The notes beneath the pieces are model-generated. The model saw only the letters and a list, made by a program, of their open reading frames with translations, did not search any database and had not been told where the DNA came from. This document shows positions 44,395-56,443 of a stretch of DNA of 64,000 nt, piece by piece (the first letter of the stretch is position 1; each line of letters starts with the position of its first letter). The stretch comes from Brassica napus. Lineage: Eukaryota > Streptophyta > Magnoliopsida > Brassicales > Brassicaceae. A program made the translations under genes and the position numbers. The stretch lies in assembly GCF_020379485.1 (NCBI RefSeq), contig NC_063450.1, positions 46,714,681 to 46,778,680 of the forward strand. Direction: 5' to 3'.

Positions 44395-45190
44395 TGTTCT
44401 GAAAAAACAACTTTTAACAAATATCAGTATTGTTAAGACAACTGATATTTGTAAAGAATAATAAAAATATAAATTAAAATTTCAATATCGAAATATAAAA
44501 ATAAAGAAGAATTGCAGAGTCGAGATAATTAATTTATTTCCTTAAATTTTTAAACGCTCCATAGTGTGACGGTTTCATGGCGCTCAGATTCTCAGGATAC
44601 AACTGCAGCATTATTTCTGTTTACCATCACCGAAAAACAGAATCTATCGACCCTATTTCTGTGATGTACTCTCAGACTCAAAATAAAAAAATAATAGCAT
44701 AACTATTCTGAGTGGAGAAATGTTTCTTGATTGTATGAATGTGTGTATTTTCTATAATGCTAACAAGTCCTTTTATAGAAAAATCATGAGAAGCATAAGT
44801 TTCATTTTTCAACACAAAAAATGAAACCTCCGTGGTGCACTAATAGAGTCTTTAATTCTTGTCAATTATTATGTGAATTTATTGCATATTTTGACCAAGA
44901 AATTAAAGAGTAAAATTATTTTTTGTTTGACCAATTCAAACTAAATAATATACTTTAAAATAGATTTTTTTATATATTTTATCAATATAAAAGATCAACA
45001 TATATTTGATTTAAGTTAATAAACATGAAGTCCAACTAATAAATCAAAACTCAAATTCAAAATCAAATATCTAATGTATGTATTTACTACTTTATACAAG
45101 ATTCTCAAATCACACATATTAGACCTTCATTTTTCATTCAAATAAAACCTCATTTTTGACATATGAATACCTTATCAATAGGTTCCAACA
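44395..45190. repeat. right LTR
   Basis: Matches the left LTR. Its first 40 bases contain extra sequence compared with the left copy, so the exact start is uncertain. Confidence 0.8.
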
Positions 45191-45195
45191 GAAAC

Positions 45196-46220
45196 TTGGA
45201 CCCATATGACATCTATATTGTTGTCAACTCTGGAGTTAGATTATGTAGACACGACGTTAGCGCTTTTTATGTCATGTGGAATAGCCTACATTCCAAATCA
45301 ACATCTCCCGTCAAAAGTGGAATGCATGTAGTTGCTATGAACTGATGTACATGAATGAAGTCTCTAGTTTGAGTGAATTTTTTTTTTTTTTTGAACAACC
45401 CTTTAGTTTGAGTGAATTGAATTCAAAAAATATGTGAATCCGCGACAATACAAAATACCTACATTACATGCCATGGTCACGTAATCACGTCATTACAAAA
45501 CAAAATACCTGCATTAGGTTCGAAATTTTCCTGAAGCGAAATTTCTAGATTTCGATTAAATTATGGATAAAAATTTTGTTTGATTCACAGTTAAATTTGT
45601 TTTTTTTTTCTAAGCTTGCTTATCAGTTTAATTCAGCATTCAGTTAGTTCGATTTTCTATATCTTATAAATATATTTTTTAATCAAACCATATCAATTAG
45701 AAGTAAAATTCCAAATCAAACTAAATGAACTAGTCCAATTTTGAACAGAAAAATACAAATTGACCAAAAGGCAAAATGAACAAAAAAAAAAAAACTGAAA
45801 TAACACAAATAAAAGAAATATTTAATCAAAAATTAAATCCAAAATTAAAAACAACTTGGTTAAATGTGGTAAAATTTTCATTAACGAATTGAATTAAAAT
45901 TTTGCTCGGTTTATGTCAATCATACTAACCAAAAATCAAATAACTCTAACCATATAAACCAAACTACCCGAACCCGCCAACCTATTATGGCTCGATTAGA
46001 TACCATACCAGTATACCACACATGTAACTAGGGGTAGGTTAGTCAAAAAAGGGTAAATAATAACGTTTGCAACTAGAAAGGGGAAATGTTTTTAATTCAG
46101 ACACGATTCAGTTTCAACTTCAACCCATTGTCTCATAAAATCAAAGCTCAGGTTCTGTCTTCTCTCTAGTCAATACTTTCTCCTCAAAAACAAATTAAAG
46201 ATACAAACTTTAAAACCCCT
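45196..46220. other. intergenic region upstream of the bHLH gene
   Basis: AT-rich. No gene visible. It should contain the promoter of the bHLH gene. Confidence 0.45.
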
Positions 46221-46260
46221 TTGCCCCTTCAACTAACATCGGTGGACCCTCAACAAGAAA

Positions 46261-46266
46261 CACGTG
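46261..46266. promoter_or_regulatory. G-box in the leader of the bHLH gene
   Basis: CACGTG 43 bp before the ATG. G-boxes bind bHLH factors such as MYC2 and JAMs, so feedback control is possible. Confidence 0.5.
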
Positions 46267-46308
46267 ATTCTCCTTCTTCCTCACATCTCCTTGTAAGCGC
46301 CGATCTCA

Positions 46309-47694
46309 ATGAACGTTACAGGAGAATCAATGGTTGGTCAAAAGTTCTGGGAGAATCAAGAAGACCGAGCGATGGTGGAATCCGCCATAGGCACCGAAGC
46401 TTGCGAATTTTTCATCTCTTCAAACACTTCCCTCCCCAAGCTACTCCCGCCGCCGCCGCCGCCGCCGACTGATCCCAATCTCCAGCAAGGCTTACGCCAC
46501 GTCGTCGAAGGCTCGGACTGGGACTACGCCGTTTTCTGGCTAGCTTCAAACGTGAACAGCTCCGACGGCTGCTTCTTGATCTGGGGAGACGGCCATTACC
46601 GTGCCACCCAAAAGGGAAACTCATCAGATAAAGAAGACGACGAGACCAAACGGCGCGTGCTTAGCAAGCTCCACTTGTCTTTTACCGGTTCGGATGAAGA
46701 TCATCGCCTGGTGAAGTCGGGAGCTCTTAGTGATGTAGACATGTTTTATTTGGCTTCTTTGTATTTTTACTTTAGGTGTGATTCGACTAAGTACGGTCCC
46801 GCTGGAACTTATGTCTCTGGGAAGCCGCTTTGGGCTGCTGATTTGCCTAGCTGCTTGAGTTACTACAGGGTTAGGTCTTTCTTAGCTAGATCCGCTGGTT
46901 TCAAGACTGTTTTGTCTGTACCCGTGAACTGCGGAGTTGTTGAGCTTGGTTCGTTGAAGTTGATCCCAGAGGATAAGAGCGTGGTTGAGATGGTGAAGTC
47001 GGTGTTCGGTGGATCTGACTTTGTTCAAGCTCCCAAGATCTTTGGTAGACAGCTGAGCCTCGGCGGGTCGAAACCGCGGTCGATGAGTATCAACTTCTCG
47101 CCCAAGATGGAGGATGACTCTGGTTTCTCCCTGGACGCATACGAGGTCGGGGGTTCGAATCAAGTCGAGGCGGCGTTGTATTTAACCGACGAGCAGAAGC
47201 CGAGGAAGAGAGGGAGGAAGCCTGCCAACGGGAGAGAAGAGGCCTTGAACCACGTGGAAGCGGAGAGGCAGAGGAGGGAGAAGCTGAACCAGAGATTCTA
47301 CGCTTTGCGCGCCGTGGTGCCTAACATCTCCAAGATGGATAAGGCCTCTCTCCTAGCGGACGCGATCACGTACATTACCGATATGCAGAAGAAGATAAGG
47401 GTGTACGAGACGGAGAAGCAGGTGATGAAGAGGAAGGAGAGTAATCAGATCACTCCGGGGGATGTTGATTATCAGCAGAGGCACGATGACGCGGTGGTGA
47501 GGGTGAGCTGCCCGTTGGAGACTCATCCGGTTTCGAATGTGGTGCAGATGTTCAGGGAGAATGAAGTTACGCCTCATGATACGAACGTGGCTGTGACGGA
47601 GGAGGGTGTGGTTCATACGTTCACTGTCCGGCCTCAGGGTGGATGCACTGCTGAGGAGTTGAAGGAGAAGCTCATTGCCTCTCTCTCGCAGTAG
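46309..47694 (+). CDS. JAM3: bHLH transcription factor, bHLH3/JAM3-like
   Basis: Single exon, 461 residues. The N-terminal bHLH-MYC_N domain ([46 protein letters not shown]) binds JAZ-type regulators. The bHLH domain begins about residue 308 with the DNA-contact residues His315, Glu319 and Arg323 ([17 protein letters not shown]), followed by the helix-loop-helix [17 protein letters not shown]-terminal ACT-like dimerisation region follows ([17 protein letters not shown]). Family knowledge: JAM1-3 repress jasmonate responses in competition with MYC2. From memory it corresponds to At4g16430 (bHLH003). A short Pro run follows the first domain. Confidence 0.9.
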   Translation: MNVTGESMVGQKFWENQEDRAMVESAIGTEACEFFISSNTSLPKLLPPPPPPPTDPNLQQGLRHVVEGSDWDYAVFWLASNVNSSDGCFLIWGDGHYRATQKGNSSDKEDDETKRRVLSKLHLSFTGSDEDHRLVKSGALSDVDMFYLASLYFYFRCDSTKYGPAGTYVSGKPLWAADLPSCLSYYRVRSFLARSAGFKTVLSVPVNCGVVELGSLKLIPEDKSVVEMVKSVFGGSDFVQAPKIFGRQLSLGGSKPRSMSINFSPKMEDDSGFSLDAYEVGGSNQVEAALYLTDEQKPRKRGRKPANGREEALNHVEAERQRREKLNQRFYALRAVVPNISKMDKASLLADAITYITDMQKKIRVYETEKQVMKRKESNQITPGDVDYQQRHDDAVVRVSCPLETHPVSNVVQMFRENEVTPHDTNVAVTEEGVVHTFTVRPQGGCTAEELKEKLIASLSQ

Positions 47695-47970
47695 TGATTG
47701 ATATGTAAAAGTGTGGTAGTGTTGTTTATTGGGGTTGTATCAATTGTACTATTACTAGCCAACTAAAACAAACTCAGGCTTTAGTAGGAGTGTGTAATTG
47801 TTACTTTCTATATCATCTTGAGATTTGTTTTTGATAAATAGAACACTAAGGTCCAGTTTTACATATATTATCACAAAGAACATCATCAGTTTAACATATA
47901 CGGAAACAGAAACAAAAGACCTGCACTTAACGATAACATTTCAATACTACTAAAGACCAAAGAGCTGTTT
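47695..47970. other. convergent 3' spacer
   Basis: 276 bp between the stop codons of the bHLH gene (+) and the CASP-like gene (-), so the two 3' UTRs may overlap. Confidence 0.5.
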
Positions 47971-49011
47971 TCACTTCCTCACTGCATCGTTTGGCTGTCT
48001 TTGGGTGGCACCACCGTACAACCGGAAGAGACTGAAGGCAGAAATGGAGGAGACGAAAACCATAGCTATAGAGGCAAGCAAGGCGCTGGCGGTTCCTCCA
48101 GCCGCTCGGTTGCAGAACTTGCCAAACATATTGCACACTTTCATCCACTGCAGCTTTTCCTCGCCTCTTATTCCAATCAAACCAGACTCCGCTGATGCTG
48201 CTATTGCAGCCACACTCATGTAAGCCATCGCCTGCTCATTATTAACACCCATTACACTTCAAGTTTTAGACTCTTGAAAATGAAAAGAAGATCTCTTCTC
48301 CTAGATTCAACAAACAAGCAACATTCTCTACCTAAAAGTACATCCCATCAGATATCCAACCAAACCCATTAAATGCTTGTAAGACTTTTCAACATATCAA
48401 ACCCTACTTTTCTATAATCTGACCCAAAGCCGACCATGAGAGATCAATAACGACAAAGCCAAACCCACAAACTTTCACAGCAACTCCACTAATTTTGGTT
48501 AACAAGAAGATGTATAGAGAAAGAAACACAAGACTAGACTAGACTAACTCACCTGATCGCTTAAGAAAATGGCCCAAGCAAGGGACTTGTTGAGCAGAAC
48601 GCTACCTTTCATCGAACCCACCACGCAACGAACTGACTGCAACAAGGAATAAGCGGCAGTTATCCCATTTGCCACCACTAAGAACCTGCATCCAACGAGA
48701 AGAAACAAAAAAAGACTCAAAACTTTACAAAGTGAACTGGTGTTGAGTTGCTAAAACTGAAAAAGGGGAGGGTTTTGATGAGCTAACACAAGTGCCTTCA
48801 TGTCGGTGTACTTAGCCCTCTTCTCAATAGTAAAGATTTTCTTGACCTGAGTGTCTGTGACTATCAGAATAAGCGCGAGGAGAGCGAGAGCAGTAGCGGA
48901 GCACCTTAAGAGCACCTCCGTTAGCTTCAGTTTCCGATCAATCAGCTTCATCTTGCCTCCGTGCGAGACGGCGACGTTTCCAGGACTGCTTCCAACCCCC
49001 GAGTAACTCAT
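47971..49011 (-). CDS. CASP-like membrane protein 2B1-like
   Basis: Three exons join in frame (complement): 49011-48788, 48685-48553, 48231-47971, for 205 residues. Four hydrophobic segments fit the CASP/MARVEL fold: [55 protein letters not shown] and [19 protein letters not shown]. Conserved CASP-like residues are visible, including the Arg of the first helix ([10 protein letters not shown]) and Asp in the third (LSDQAMAY). CASPs organise membrane scaffolds and lignin deposition. CASP-like members are mostly of unknown function. From memory it corresponds to At4g16442 (CASPL2B1). Confidence 0.85.
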
Positions 49012-49700
49012 TTGACAGAACAGTGTCCGTGGAGACCAGAGAGAAAGAAAAAGACAAGTTGGGTTGAACAGTCTTTAAAAAATAGTTGCCTCCCTCAGCG
49101 TACCACTTAATAAGAAACATAGTTAGAGAAGCTGCCAAGTCTCTAAATTAAGATTGTGTAGTGCTAATAGTTTAGTTACTGTCTGAACCCTTTTTGATTA
49201 GGACACAGAAACATAGTTAGAGAAGCTGCCAAGTGGTGGAAAATCTCTTGTAAGCGTATTTAAAGATGCATTTAATACGAAAGTGAAATATCACAATGAA
49301 GTTTAGGATCTTTTTTTTTTGATCAAAGGATCTTTAATCAAAGGATTATGATAGTACTCTATGTTCGCCTTTTAATGTTTGTAGGAAAGTGGAAAAGAAA
49401 GTAAAGAAGTTTAACTTCTAAGATGGGACTTTGTATGGCCACACACACATACTGTACTAACAACACTACACCCTACAAGTATTAAATGAACACCATTGTC
49501 TCTTCTACTTACTATTATTTATTACACTTCACATCTCCCAATTAACCAAACCCATATTTGGTCCTTCAATATGCTTCAATGCCATTTGTTATTGGTAGAA
49601 TCCAGCATAAACCGGAGAATAGGATCTATCATCTATATAATGTACAAAAATGCTCAAGTTAGATGAGGAAAAATAAACAATTATGGCACAAGTGTCTCCT
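49012..49700. other. upstream region of the CASP-like gene
   Basis: The 26-base sequence around ACATAGTTAGAGAAGCTGCC occurs twice, at about 49117 and 49211. Otherwise no feature seen. Confidence 0.45.
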
Positions 49701-49762
49701 AAAAAGGCTACAACTTTAAACTGAAGAACATTATAAAAATTCACTTTGTTGAGGAATGTGAT

Positions 49763-50875
49763 TTAGAACTCCACGAACTTGCACACATATTTGCTCACTC
49801 TGGTTGAGAGTATCAGCCACGGTATGATCCCAACCTGTATTTTTCACACAACCAACCAACCAACCAACACTCTCATTCTCATAACAACAGCTCAAAGCAA
49901 AATGAACTAAGAAGCAAGAGAAGAAAGAACCTACCATCACATGGCCTGCCAAGTGACCTCCTGTTCCCCAAGATAACAACCTCCCTGAGAAAGACCACCA
50001 CATTCAGTTTTTGGAACCTATATATGTTTTACCAAACCGGCAAATCAAACAAACAAACTCACCAAAGGGTTGAACAAGTTGCTTAGCAATCATGGCAATC
50101 GGAGTCCTCCAGAACCAAAGTACCAAGATTAGGTATACCACAACCTAGAGACAAAGTTCTTAGCAACATCTCTCACATAAGGAGTTTTCGAAAGAAGAAA
50201 AAAAAAGGTTCAAAAACACAACTCAGATTTACCTTTGAAACAATCAGAACGTTTCCATACAGATCGTAAGACAGATTTACATCTTTATTATGCTTCTCCA
50301 TATCTGAATTTCACAAAGCAAATTAACAGATACACACACACACACACACACACCTATACAAGACCAACAAGATTGCAATGCTGTGGTAGGTACATGATCT
50401 GCCATCAGACTAATAATCATAGAGCTAAATACACTGAAAGCATACTCACATAGTGCAAGTTCTTTCTCTTTAGTAGCTGCCGACCTCCTAAGTTTAGCCG
50501 CTTGCGCAAATGTGGCTGGCCTGCGAGAGTGAATCACTCTTAATGAACACAAACCAGAGAGATAGAGAGAGAGGGTCTAATAAAAAGATGAGCTTACTGA
50601 GACAATGCAGTGGCCTCTCTCAAAAGCTGCTTAATTTCGGATCGCAGCTCTGCTTCCTTTGTATTATTATTACTCGACCCTTTCTGCTTAAAATTTTCAG
50701 AAGTTTAAAAAATGTATTTTTTTACTCGTGAAAACGGCAGAACGTTTTGTTATTTATTTACCTTCTTCAATTGGTCGAGCCACTTTGATAGCAGCAACTG
50801 GAAGACAACGACGAGGAAGAATGTCACAGGAGCGGCCAAAAAGCCACGATCTTCTATCGGATTCTCTCCTTCCAT
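49763..50875 (-). CDS. GET1: GET1 (WRB-like) tail-anchor receptor subunit
   Basis: Seven exons on the minus strand, starting at 50875 ([20 protein letters not shown]). They are approximately: 50875-50762; one ending near 50597 ([18 protein letters not shown]); one near 50518-50452 ([20 protein letters not shown]); one near 50304-50233 ([18 protein letters not shown]); one near 50145-50060; one near 49985-49936; and a last one ending at the TAA at 49763. About 175 residues. An N-terminal membrane helix is followed by a coiled coil and two C-terminal helices ([28 protein letters not shown]), the CHD5/WRB layout. GET1 with GET2 docks GET3 at the ER to insert tail-anchored proteins. From memory, At4g16444. 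Confidence 0.88.
50331..50354. repeat. CA microsatellite in a GET1 intron
   Basis: About eleven CA units in the intron downstream of the third exon. Confidence 0.9.
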
Positions 50876-52290
50876 TAACCCTTTTCCCTTCAAACACAGC
50901 AATCAGCTAATTGAAACTTAAAATATTCAAATTCACAATGTAGGAACCCTAATTCGATCCGTATATAGATTTTATTTCGAGGGTAGATGACAAAATCGGA
51001 ACTTGCAGTCTCCGTCGTAGAGAATTTCAAGCGGAGGAGCTGATATGGGTTACAGAATTGAAATTGAGAAGAGGATGATGGGTTGGCTTTTTTTAAAATA
51101 AGAAAGTATAATTATAATGCTAGAGTACTATCTCCAAAAATAATTCAATTTTGAAATTTCTAAAACTTGAAGTTTAAAGATGTTTTTTTCTCCAAAATCA
51201 AAATTTCAAACTCAACTTCAAAACTATTTATACTTTATAATATGGTCTTTATATTTGTCATAACTAATCTAAATTCATAAAAATTTTATAAATAACTAGC
51301 ACATATATAAACATATTACAACAATATTAATTAATAAATATTCTATTAAAATATAAAAAATTAAATAAAAATACCTTAATTAATATTAAACTTCAAACAA
51401 AATACCATATTATTCCATAAAATGATTTTCGTAATACATATATGATCTAGTAGTGCATTTTGAAGTAAAAATGGCTCTCCTCATTTTTACTTTGTAAATT
51501 ACGAGCTAAAATTTGTTGAAATCAGATGATATTGATACTTGTAAATACATTAAATCGAAACAAGAAAGTAAAAGAGAAACATAAAATATTTGCTAAAAGA
51601 CTAATTTATTTTCGATGATATTAATACTCGTGAATATATTCGATATGAACAAGAAAGAATTGTAAGAAAAAGACATCAAAAACAACAACAACAACCATCT
51701 TCAATTACACAAAAAAAAATTGGACAATATTTGAAAATTTTGAAGGTTTCGGATCAAACTTACCTGATTATTAGTGTTGTTGTGATATTTAAATTTGTGT
51801 AATAGTTATGTCTTCAGGTAATTTTTAAAAAACTTTTTGTTGAATTCTTTTTGTATATTATTGTTGTCTTAATCTAGTTTAAAATATTTTAAATTTTATT
51901 TTAAAGTTTTGTTTAATTTTATGTGTAAAATTTAAAATCTGTAAACAAAATTTAAAATATTTATGAGACATAATTTTTTTAAGGATTAAAATAATAAACG
52001 AGAAAATATTTATGAATCATAAAGGTGATCTGTGATTGTAGGAACCAAAATGCAAATAAAAATATGGAACTTCAAATTTGAAGTTGAAATTTCTTTTTGA
52101 AAAGCAAAAAACTTTATATTTGAAGTTATAAAGTTTCTTTTGGAGATGCTAAACAAAATTCAAGCCCTTAAAGTGTAAACGTAGGAGTTAACCTTCTTAA
52201 CAGGCATTGGACTGCTAGCTTAAGATGATGAGGGGATAATCGGCCCATTATACTAAAACCAAACTGTTGTCTCAGAGCAACCTCAACGGT
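50876..52290. other. upstream region of GET1 and AT-rich DNA
   Basis: Pyrimidine/purine-poor AT-rich sequence. No gene. AACTTCAAATTTGAAGTT-like words near 52070-52130 are imperfect inverted repeats. Confidence 0.4.
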
Positions 52291-52514
52291 TGAAACCCAT
52301 GTTAAGGTTCTAAACAATTAAACATAAATACTTTTTTAATGTAATTAGATTAGACAATAAATTTTGAATAAAACTGACCAATAGCTAAACTACAAGTGGG
52401 CTTACGTTGGACGTGGCCTTACTATTATAGACTCATAACTATTTGAACATAACTTCTTCTTTTAAAAGTTTGTGTTCAAAAAAAAAAGTTTGTAATATTC
52501 AATTTTTTTTTATT

Positions 52515-52648
52515 ATAGTGATCTCAAAGTGAGTCTATAATAAAAAGTTTGTTACGTTGGACGTGGCCTTACTATTATGCACCTCTCAAAGTGAGGCCAA
52601 GTCCAAGGTAACAAACTTTTGATTATAGACTTACTTTGAGATCACTAT
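52515..52648. repeat. near-perfect foldback (MITE or hairpin locus)
   Basis: ATAGTGATCTCAAAGTGAGT at 52515 pairs with ACTTACTTTGAGATCACTAT ending at 52648. Inward, AAAAGTTTGTTAC pairs with GTAACAAACTTTT and TTGGACGTGGCCT with AGGCCAAGTCCAA. The loop is about 20 bases. Related text (TACGTTGGACGTGGCCTTAC, AAAAGTTTGTGTTCAAAAA) occurs at 52402-52480 and 52660-52710, so it belongs to a nested cluster. Confidence 0.85.
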
Positions 52649-53029
52649 TTGTCCTAAAGGCTTTACTATTATAGATTTATAGCTAAATTTTAAAAGTTTG
52701 TGTTCAAAAATAAAAATAAAAAAGATAAGTTAAAAGTGATGTGTCTAGATTGATTTTCATTAAATCTATAAAGGTTATATGCATCTCTCAAAGTGATCTA
52801 GGAAGATAATTCTCAAGAGAAATAGCATGTAAAGATGGGAGGACACAGGAAGATATTTAATAGAAATGATAATATGAAAACAGGGATAAGAGTTGTATCA
52901 ATACGAATAGACGAGTCGTTTGGGCGAGTACAAATTTACTACATGTGGAGCACGAGTCCATGTGGTAAAACAGTTTGAATCATTTGCTGTGTCCATATAC
53001 ATCAAAGACGGAATTGTTAGACCATCTCC
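52649..53029. other. intergenic spacer
   Basis: Contains the right part of the hairpin-related repeat cluster. No gene. Confidence 0.4.
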
Positions 53030-53180
53030 GATAGTATACTAAATGTTTCTCTATAATTCTATCATAAAATTGAATTTGCTCTAATGGTTCAGTCCGTAAT
53101 ATTAGAGTTATTCTATAATAGAGTTACTCTATTTTGAAATGAAATATAGAGATAATTTTTGTGTGCTATTGGAGATGCTC
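53030..53180. mobile_element. 151-bp MITE
   Basis: The ends GACCATCTCCGATAG and, inverted, GAGCATCTCCAATAG form terminal inverted repeats. TTA flanks both sides (53027-53029, 53181-53183). GAGCATCTCCAA is a common terminus of Brassicaceae Tourist-like MITEs. Confidence 0.8.
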
Positions 53181-53183
53181 TTA

Positions 53184-55588
53184 GGACAATATACTAAAAC
53201 TCTTGGTATTGTTTTCTTAATAAGATCTAAACTTTTTAATATTTGAATCTGAAGTATAGACGTGTGTATCTCTCGTTGAATCCTTGAAATATTGATTAAT
53301 ATGCAACTATGTTATGTCTTAGTGTTGAGTGTTACCGTGATTTCAATTAAGCTGGATTTTGTTGTAATTTTGCCTTAATGATTGCTAGTATACGTTTTGT
53401 GGAAGTACACGCATTGATTACTTAACCTCGTCAAAAAAAAATTGTGTTAATCATGATATTTTACATGTACTTGCCCATTCATATGATGGGTTATATAATC
53501 TTGCTATTATTCCCGAGGAACGGTCCAAGTAATAAATTGAAATGTTGATAAGAGATAACTCATTTAAGTAGCAAAAATGTGAGCCTTGATGGCAAGGACA
53601 AGAAAAGAAAGGGTGGTATCCAAAGTTATAATGTCGTCTAAGGGTAAAAATAAACGAGAGCTAAAAGTACAACATGGAGAGTAAAAATATGTTAAAACTT
53701 AATTGTAACATATTTCCTTTTACGTTGGAGTGGTTGTAATGGGAGCAGAAGAAGTAGGCACGCGTTGTCTCCAATGTCTCTCAACTAATCTAAAGACATT
53801 TTATGTTTTGTCTCATCCGATCCCACTTAATTAATTATAGTTATGTTAACCATCTATCTAATTGGGTTTATCATCACATCAGAGCATTATCGATGAGTTC
53901 GCAGGTACCGAAGCAGGAACAATGTAAATCCAAATCCTAAACGTCGTAGCATCTTCAGCTTTGGTGTATGCATGCCATTACATTCCAATTACTTCCCGAC
54001 AAATACATTTGCTCCCACCACTTTTGATGTGCGCTTTCAGTCTTTACGTACATCCCCATGTCTACGTCTTTCTTTTCAACCCCCGCTCCATCTTCTAGCT
54101 AGAGTGTCTCGCTTCTTTTGTTAGAAACTGTTAAAATCAAATAATCCAAGTTAATATAATTAACCAAACGTTTGCCACGGCTCTATAAGGTGGTGGATAC
54201 TGTATAAGTTTGCCACGGCTCCATACATTTACGTTTTTCTTCGCACATGAAAAATATAGTAATGTACATGCATGTATGTTTTTCATCATGGGAAGGGAGA
54301 TTATTGATAGCATTTCGATCGAGAGATAAAACGAGAAGATCGAGAGAGAATGTCTTTTGCGTAAAAACGAGTGCTCTTTTCCACAATTTTCAATCAATTA
54401 AAATACATATCCTATCTTATGCTGATATTATAAAGCATTTTCAACACTGATATAATCTCATATTTTCATTAAAATTCAATCATACCAAAAAGAAATTCTA
54501 AATCAGTTATATTATGATATGTGTAGCTGGGTTTGTCAAAAAAAAAGTTGAATATCTCATTTGAAAGACTCTTTTAACATTTCTACACTCTGTTTCCTTC
54601 TTTTCCATTTTTTTCTTCTTTTTATGTTGAATATAAACCTTTTGAAATACTCTCATTCTGGGTGATCTTATTTGTCTTTAATTTCAATATATATAGGCCA
54701 ACCTTTTATATACTTTTTCCTAATTGCCAAATCATAAGAAGTTAAAACATAAAAGTGGTTTAACTAATTTATAGAAACCATTAACAACTTTTGACACTCT
54801 TCTTTAAAGTGTGTTCCCATTAAAATTCTATGCCACTGATATAACTTTAAACTCCACCGAGAAGATTTGATGTGGAGACATAGAAGTGGCTCCATTTCAC
54901 CATCTCCCAAGACACCAAAATCTCTCCTAAACCCTTTTTGTCACTCCCTTTTCTTATTCGCTTTTCTTCCAATTAATAGTAAAATCTCATTTGAGTTTTC
55001 TTGAATATAAGCTTTTTGAACTAGTCTGTATTATTAGTGATTATGCATTCTCATTGCATTAAATAAGCAAGAAGGTTACCCTTGATGCGATATTCAATTC
55101 AAGCAATAACAAGACGATTATGTATACAATCAAGCATTAATAAGACAAGTACGTATACAATCCAGATTCGTGGGAAAATAATTAAGTTTCCTTTAGAAAA
55201 GGAGCCCTTAGAAGGAGGTAAGTGGGACGCATAATAAAAAGAGGTTTAGAAAAACTCAATAATCATCCAAACAAATCAATCCATGTGCTTCCCTTCAAAC
55301 ATTCTTCTTGTCATTTTCCTCCCAACCATCTTCTATTTTGGCCAACTTTTGCTGCTTTTAAAAAGAAATTCAAATATGCAAGTCTCCACTCACACATAAC
55401 ACATTCTCTTTTTACAATCCTTAGATTGTCCTTTTTGCCTTCTTCCTCTTGTTCTCTTCCAACTTTACTCCTGATTCTCTTCCTTTCGGAATTTCATCGA
55501 ACTACTCATCAACCCTATATAATTTTTCATTTATTAATTATATTCTCATGCAGATTAAATAATACGAAATTTCTACCTTTTTCCTTCA
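53184..55588. other. intergenic DNA
   Basis: No gene, RNA or defined repeat beyond a short direct repeat TTTGCCACGGCTC at about 54171 and 54211. The last few hundred bases include the promoter of the next gene. Confidence 0.4.
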
Positions 55589-55590
55589 TA

Positions 55591-55599
55591 TATAAATAG
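55591..55599 (+). promoter_or_regulatory. TATA box of the At4g16447-like gene
   Basis: TATAAATAG, 98 bp upstream of the chosen ATG. Confidence 0.6.
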
Positions 55600-55688
55600 A
55601 CACAACGCACGTAACATGGCCCCAAACCCTATAGCAACACACCCTCCACGACTCGTATCATTACTATTGTTATTATACTTTGCACGTC

Positions 55689-56066
55689 ATGAGTTCGATG
55701 GCAAGAGACCAAAATGAACAAATAGTAATCCAGTCTTCTATCGCCTTGCTTCAAGAAAAATTCAGACAACTTCAGAGAGCGCGAGAGTTAAGAGCTGAGC
55801 GAGAACTCCTTAACCCTAAACCTAACCACCAAGACACCAACATCTTACAATACTACAGCGAACCCTCGAGTTTTGGTTTCTTCCAGTTTCTACCTCTAAA
55901 GTGTCAAACAACCTCGTCGCAGAAGCTCCTCTCCCTCTCCTTATGCCCTCACTCCACCTCTGATCCCATTGAAAAGCCTAGCCTTTGTCATCAGTGGCCA
56001 AATAAAGAAGACAAGGTGGTTGGGGTTGATCGATACGACGACGTTGATACGTCTCTACGTCTCTGA
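55689..56066 (+). CDS. conserved plant protein of unknown function, At4g16447-like
   Basis: Single exon, 125 residues from the first ATG (MSSMARDQNEQ). A second ATG at 55698 would give 122 residues (MARDQNEQ) and is also plausible. The N-terminus is a charged helix (SIALLQEKFRQLQRARELRA) likely to form a coiled coil. The rest is low-complexity, Ser/Pro-rich, with the conserved-looking block SLSLCPHSTSD near residue 88. The gene position between GET1 and the complex I gene agrees with At4g16447 from memory. No function can be assigned. Confidence 0.7.
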   Translation: MSSMARDQNEQIVIQSSIALLQEKFRQLQRARELRAERELLNPKPNHQDTNILQYYSEPSSFGFFQFLPLKCQTTSSQKLLSLSLCPHSTSDPIEKPSLCHQWPNKEDKVVGVDRYDDVDTSLRL

Positions 56067-56166
56067 ACTCATAAAATAGCTCCTTCATCTATTTTGTCTT
56101 TTAATTATAAATATGTACGTATAACCTTTTATTTTTGGTTGGTATGTTCCTTTGAGGAGTCTTGTA

Positions 56167-56443
56167 GGTGGTAATGATATGTATGGTTCAACGGCGATCA
56201 TATATATAGTATTAATCATTTCGAAGCTATATTTTAAAATATTACGATGATAATTAACGATGGTTGACAAAACTTTTTTAACTATCCACGGACTAACTGA
56301 ATTAATTAATTAACGATCCACTTATAATTAATAAAATATACATATCCCTGGTAATAATGATATGTATTTTTCAAATGCGATCACATATATAGTAATAATC
56401 ATTTCGAAGCTATATTTTATATTACGATGATACTTTACGATCT
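56167..56443. repeat. two-copy direct repeat of ~95 bp
   Basis: TAATGATATGTAT...CGATCA-ATATATAG...AATCATTTCGAAGCTATATT occurs at about 56170-56262 and again at about 56348-56440 in the 3' flank of the At4g16447-like gene. Confidence 0.8.

Larger units (their letters stand above)
41520..45195. mobile_element. non-autonomous LTR retrotransposon
   Basis: Two direct repeats of nearly 800 bp, 41525-42312 and about 44395-45190, share over 700 bp of the same text (for example GGTTTCATGGCGCTCAGATT at about 41677 and 44570). The left copy begins TGTAGGAACT and both copies end in GTTCCAACA, forming TG...CA ends. GCAAC before and GAAAC after could be a 5-bp target duplication with one change. The 2.1-kb interior has no gag or pol frame, so the element depended on others (LARD-like). 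Divergence between the LTRs suggests an old insertion. Confidence 0.85.
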
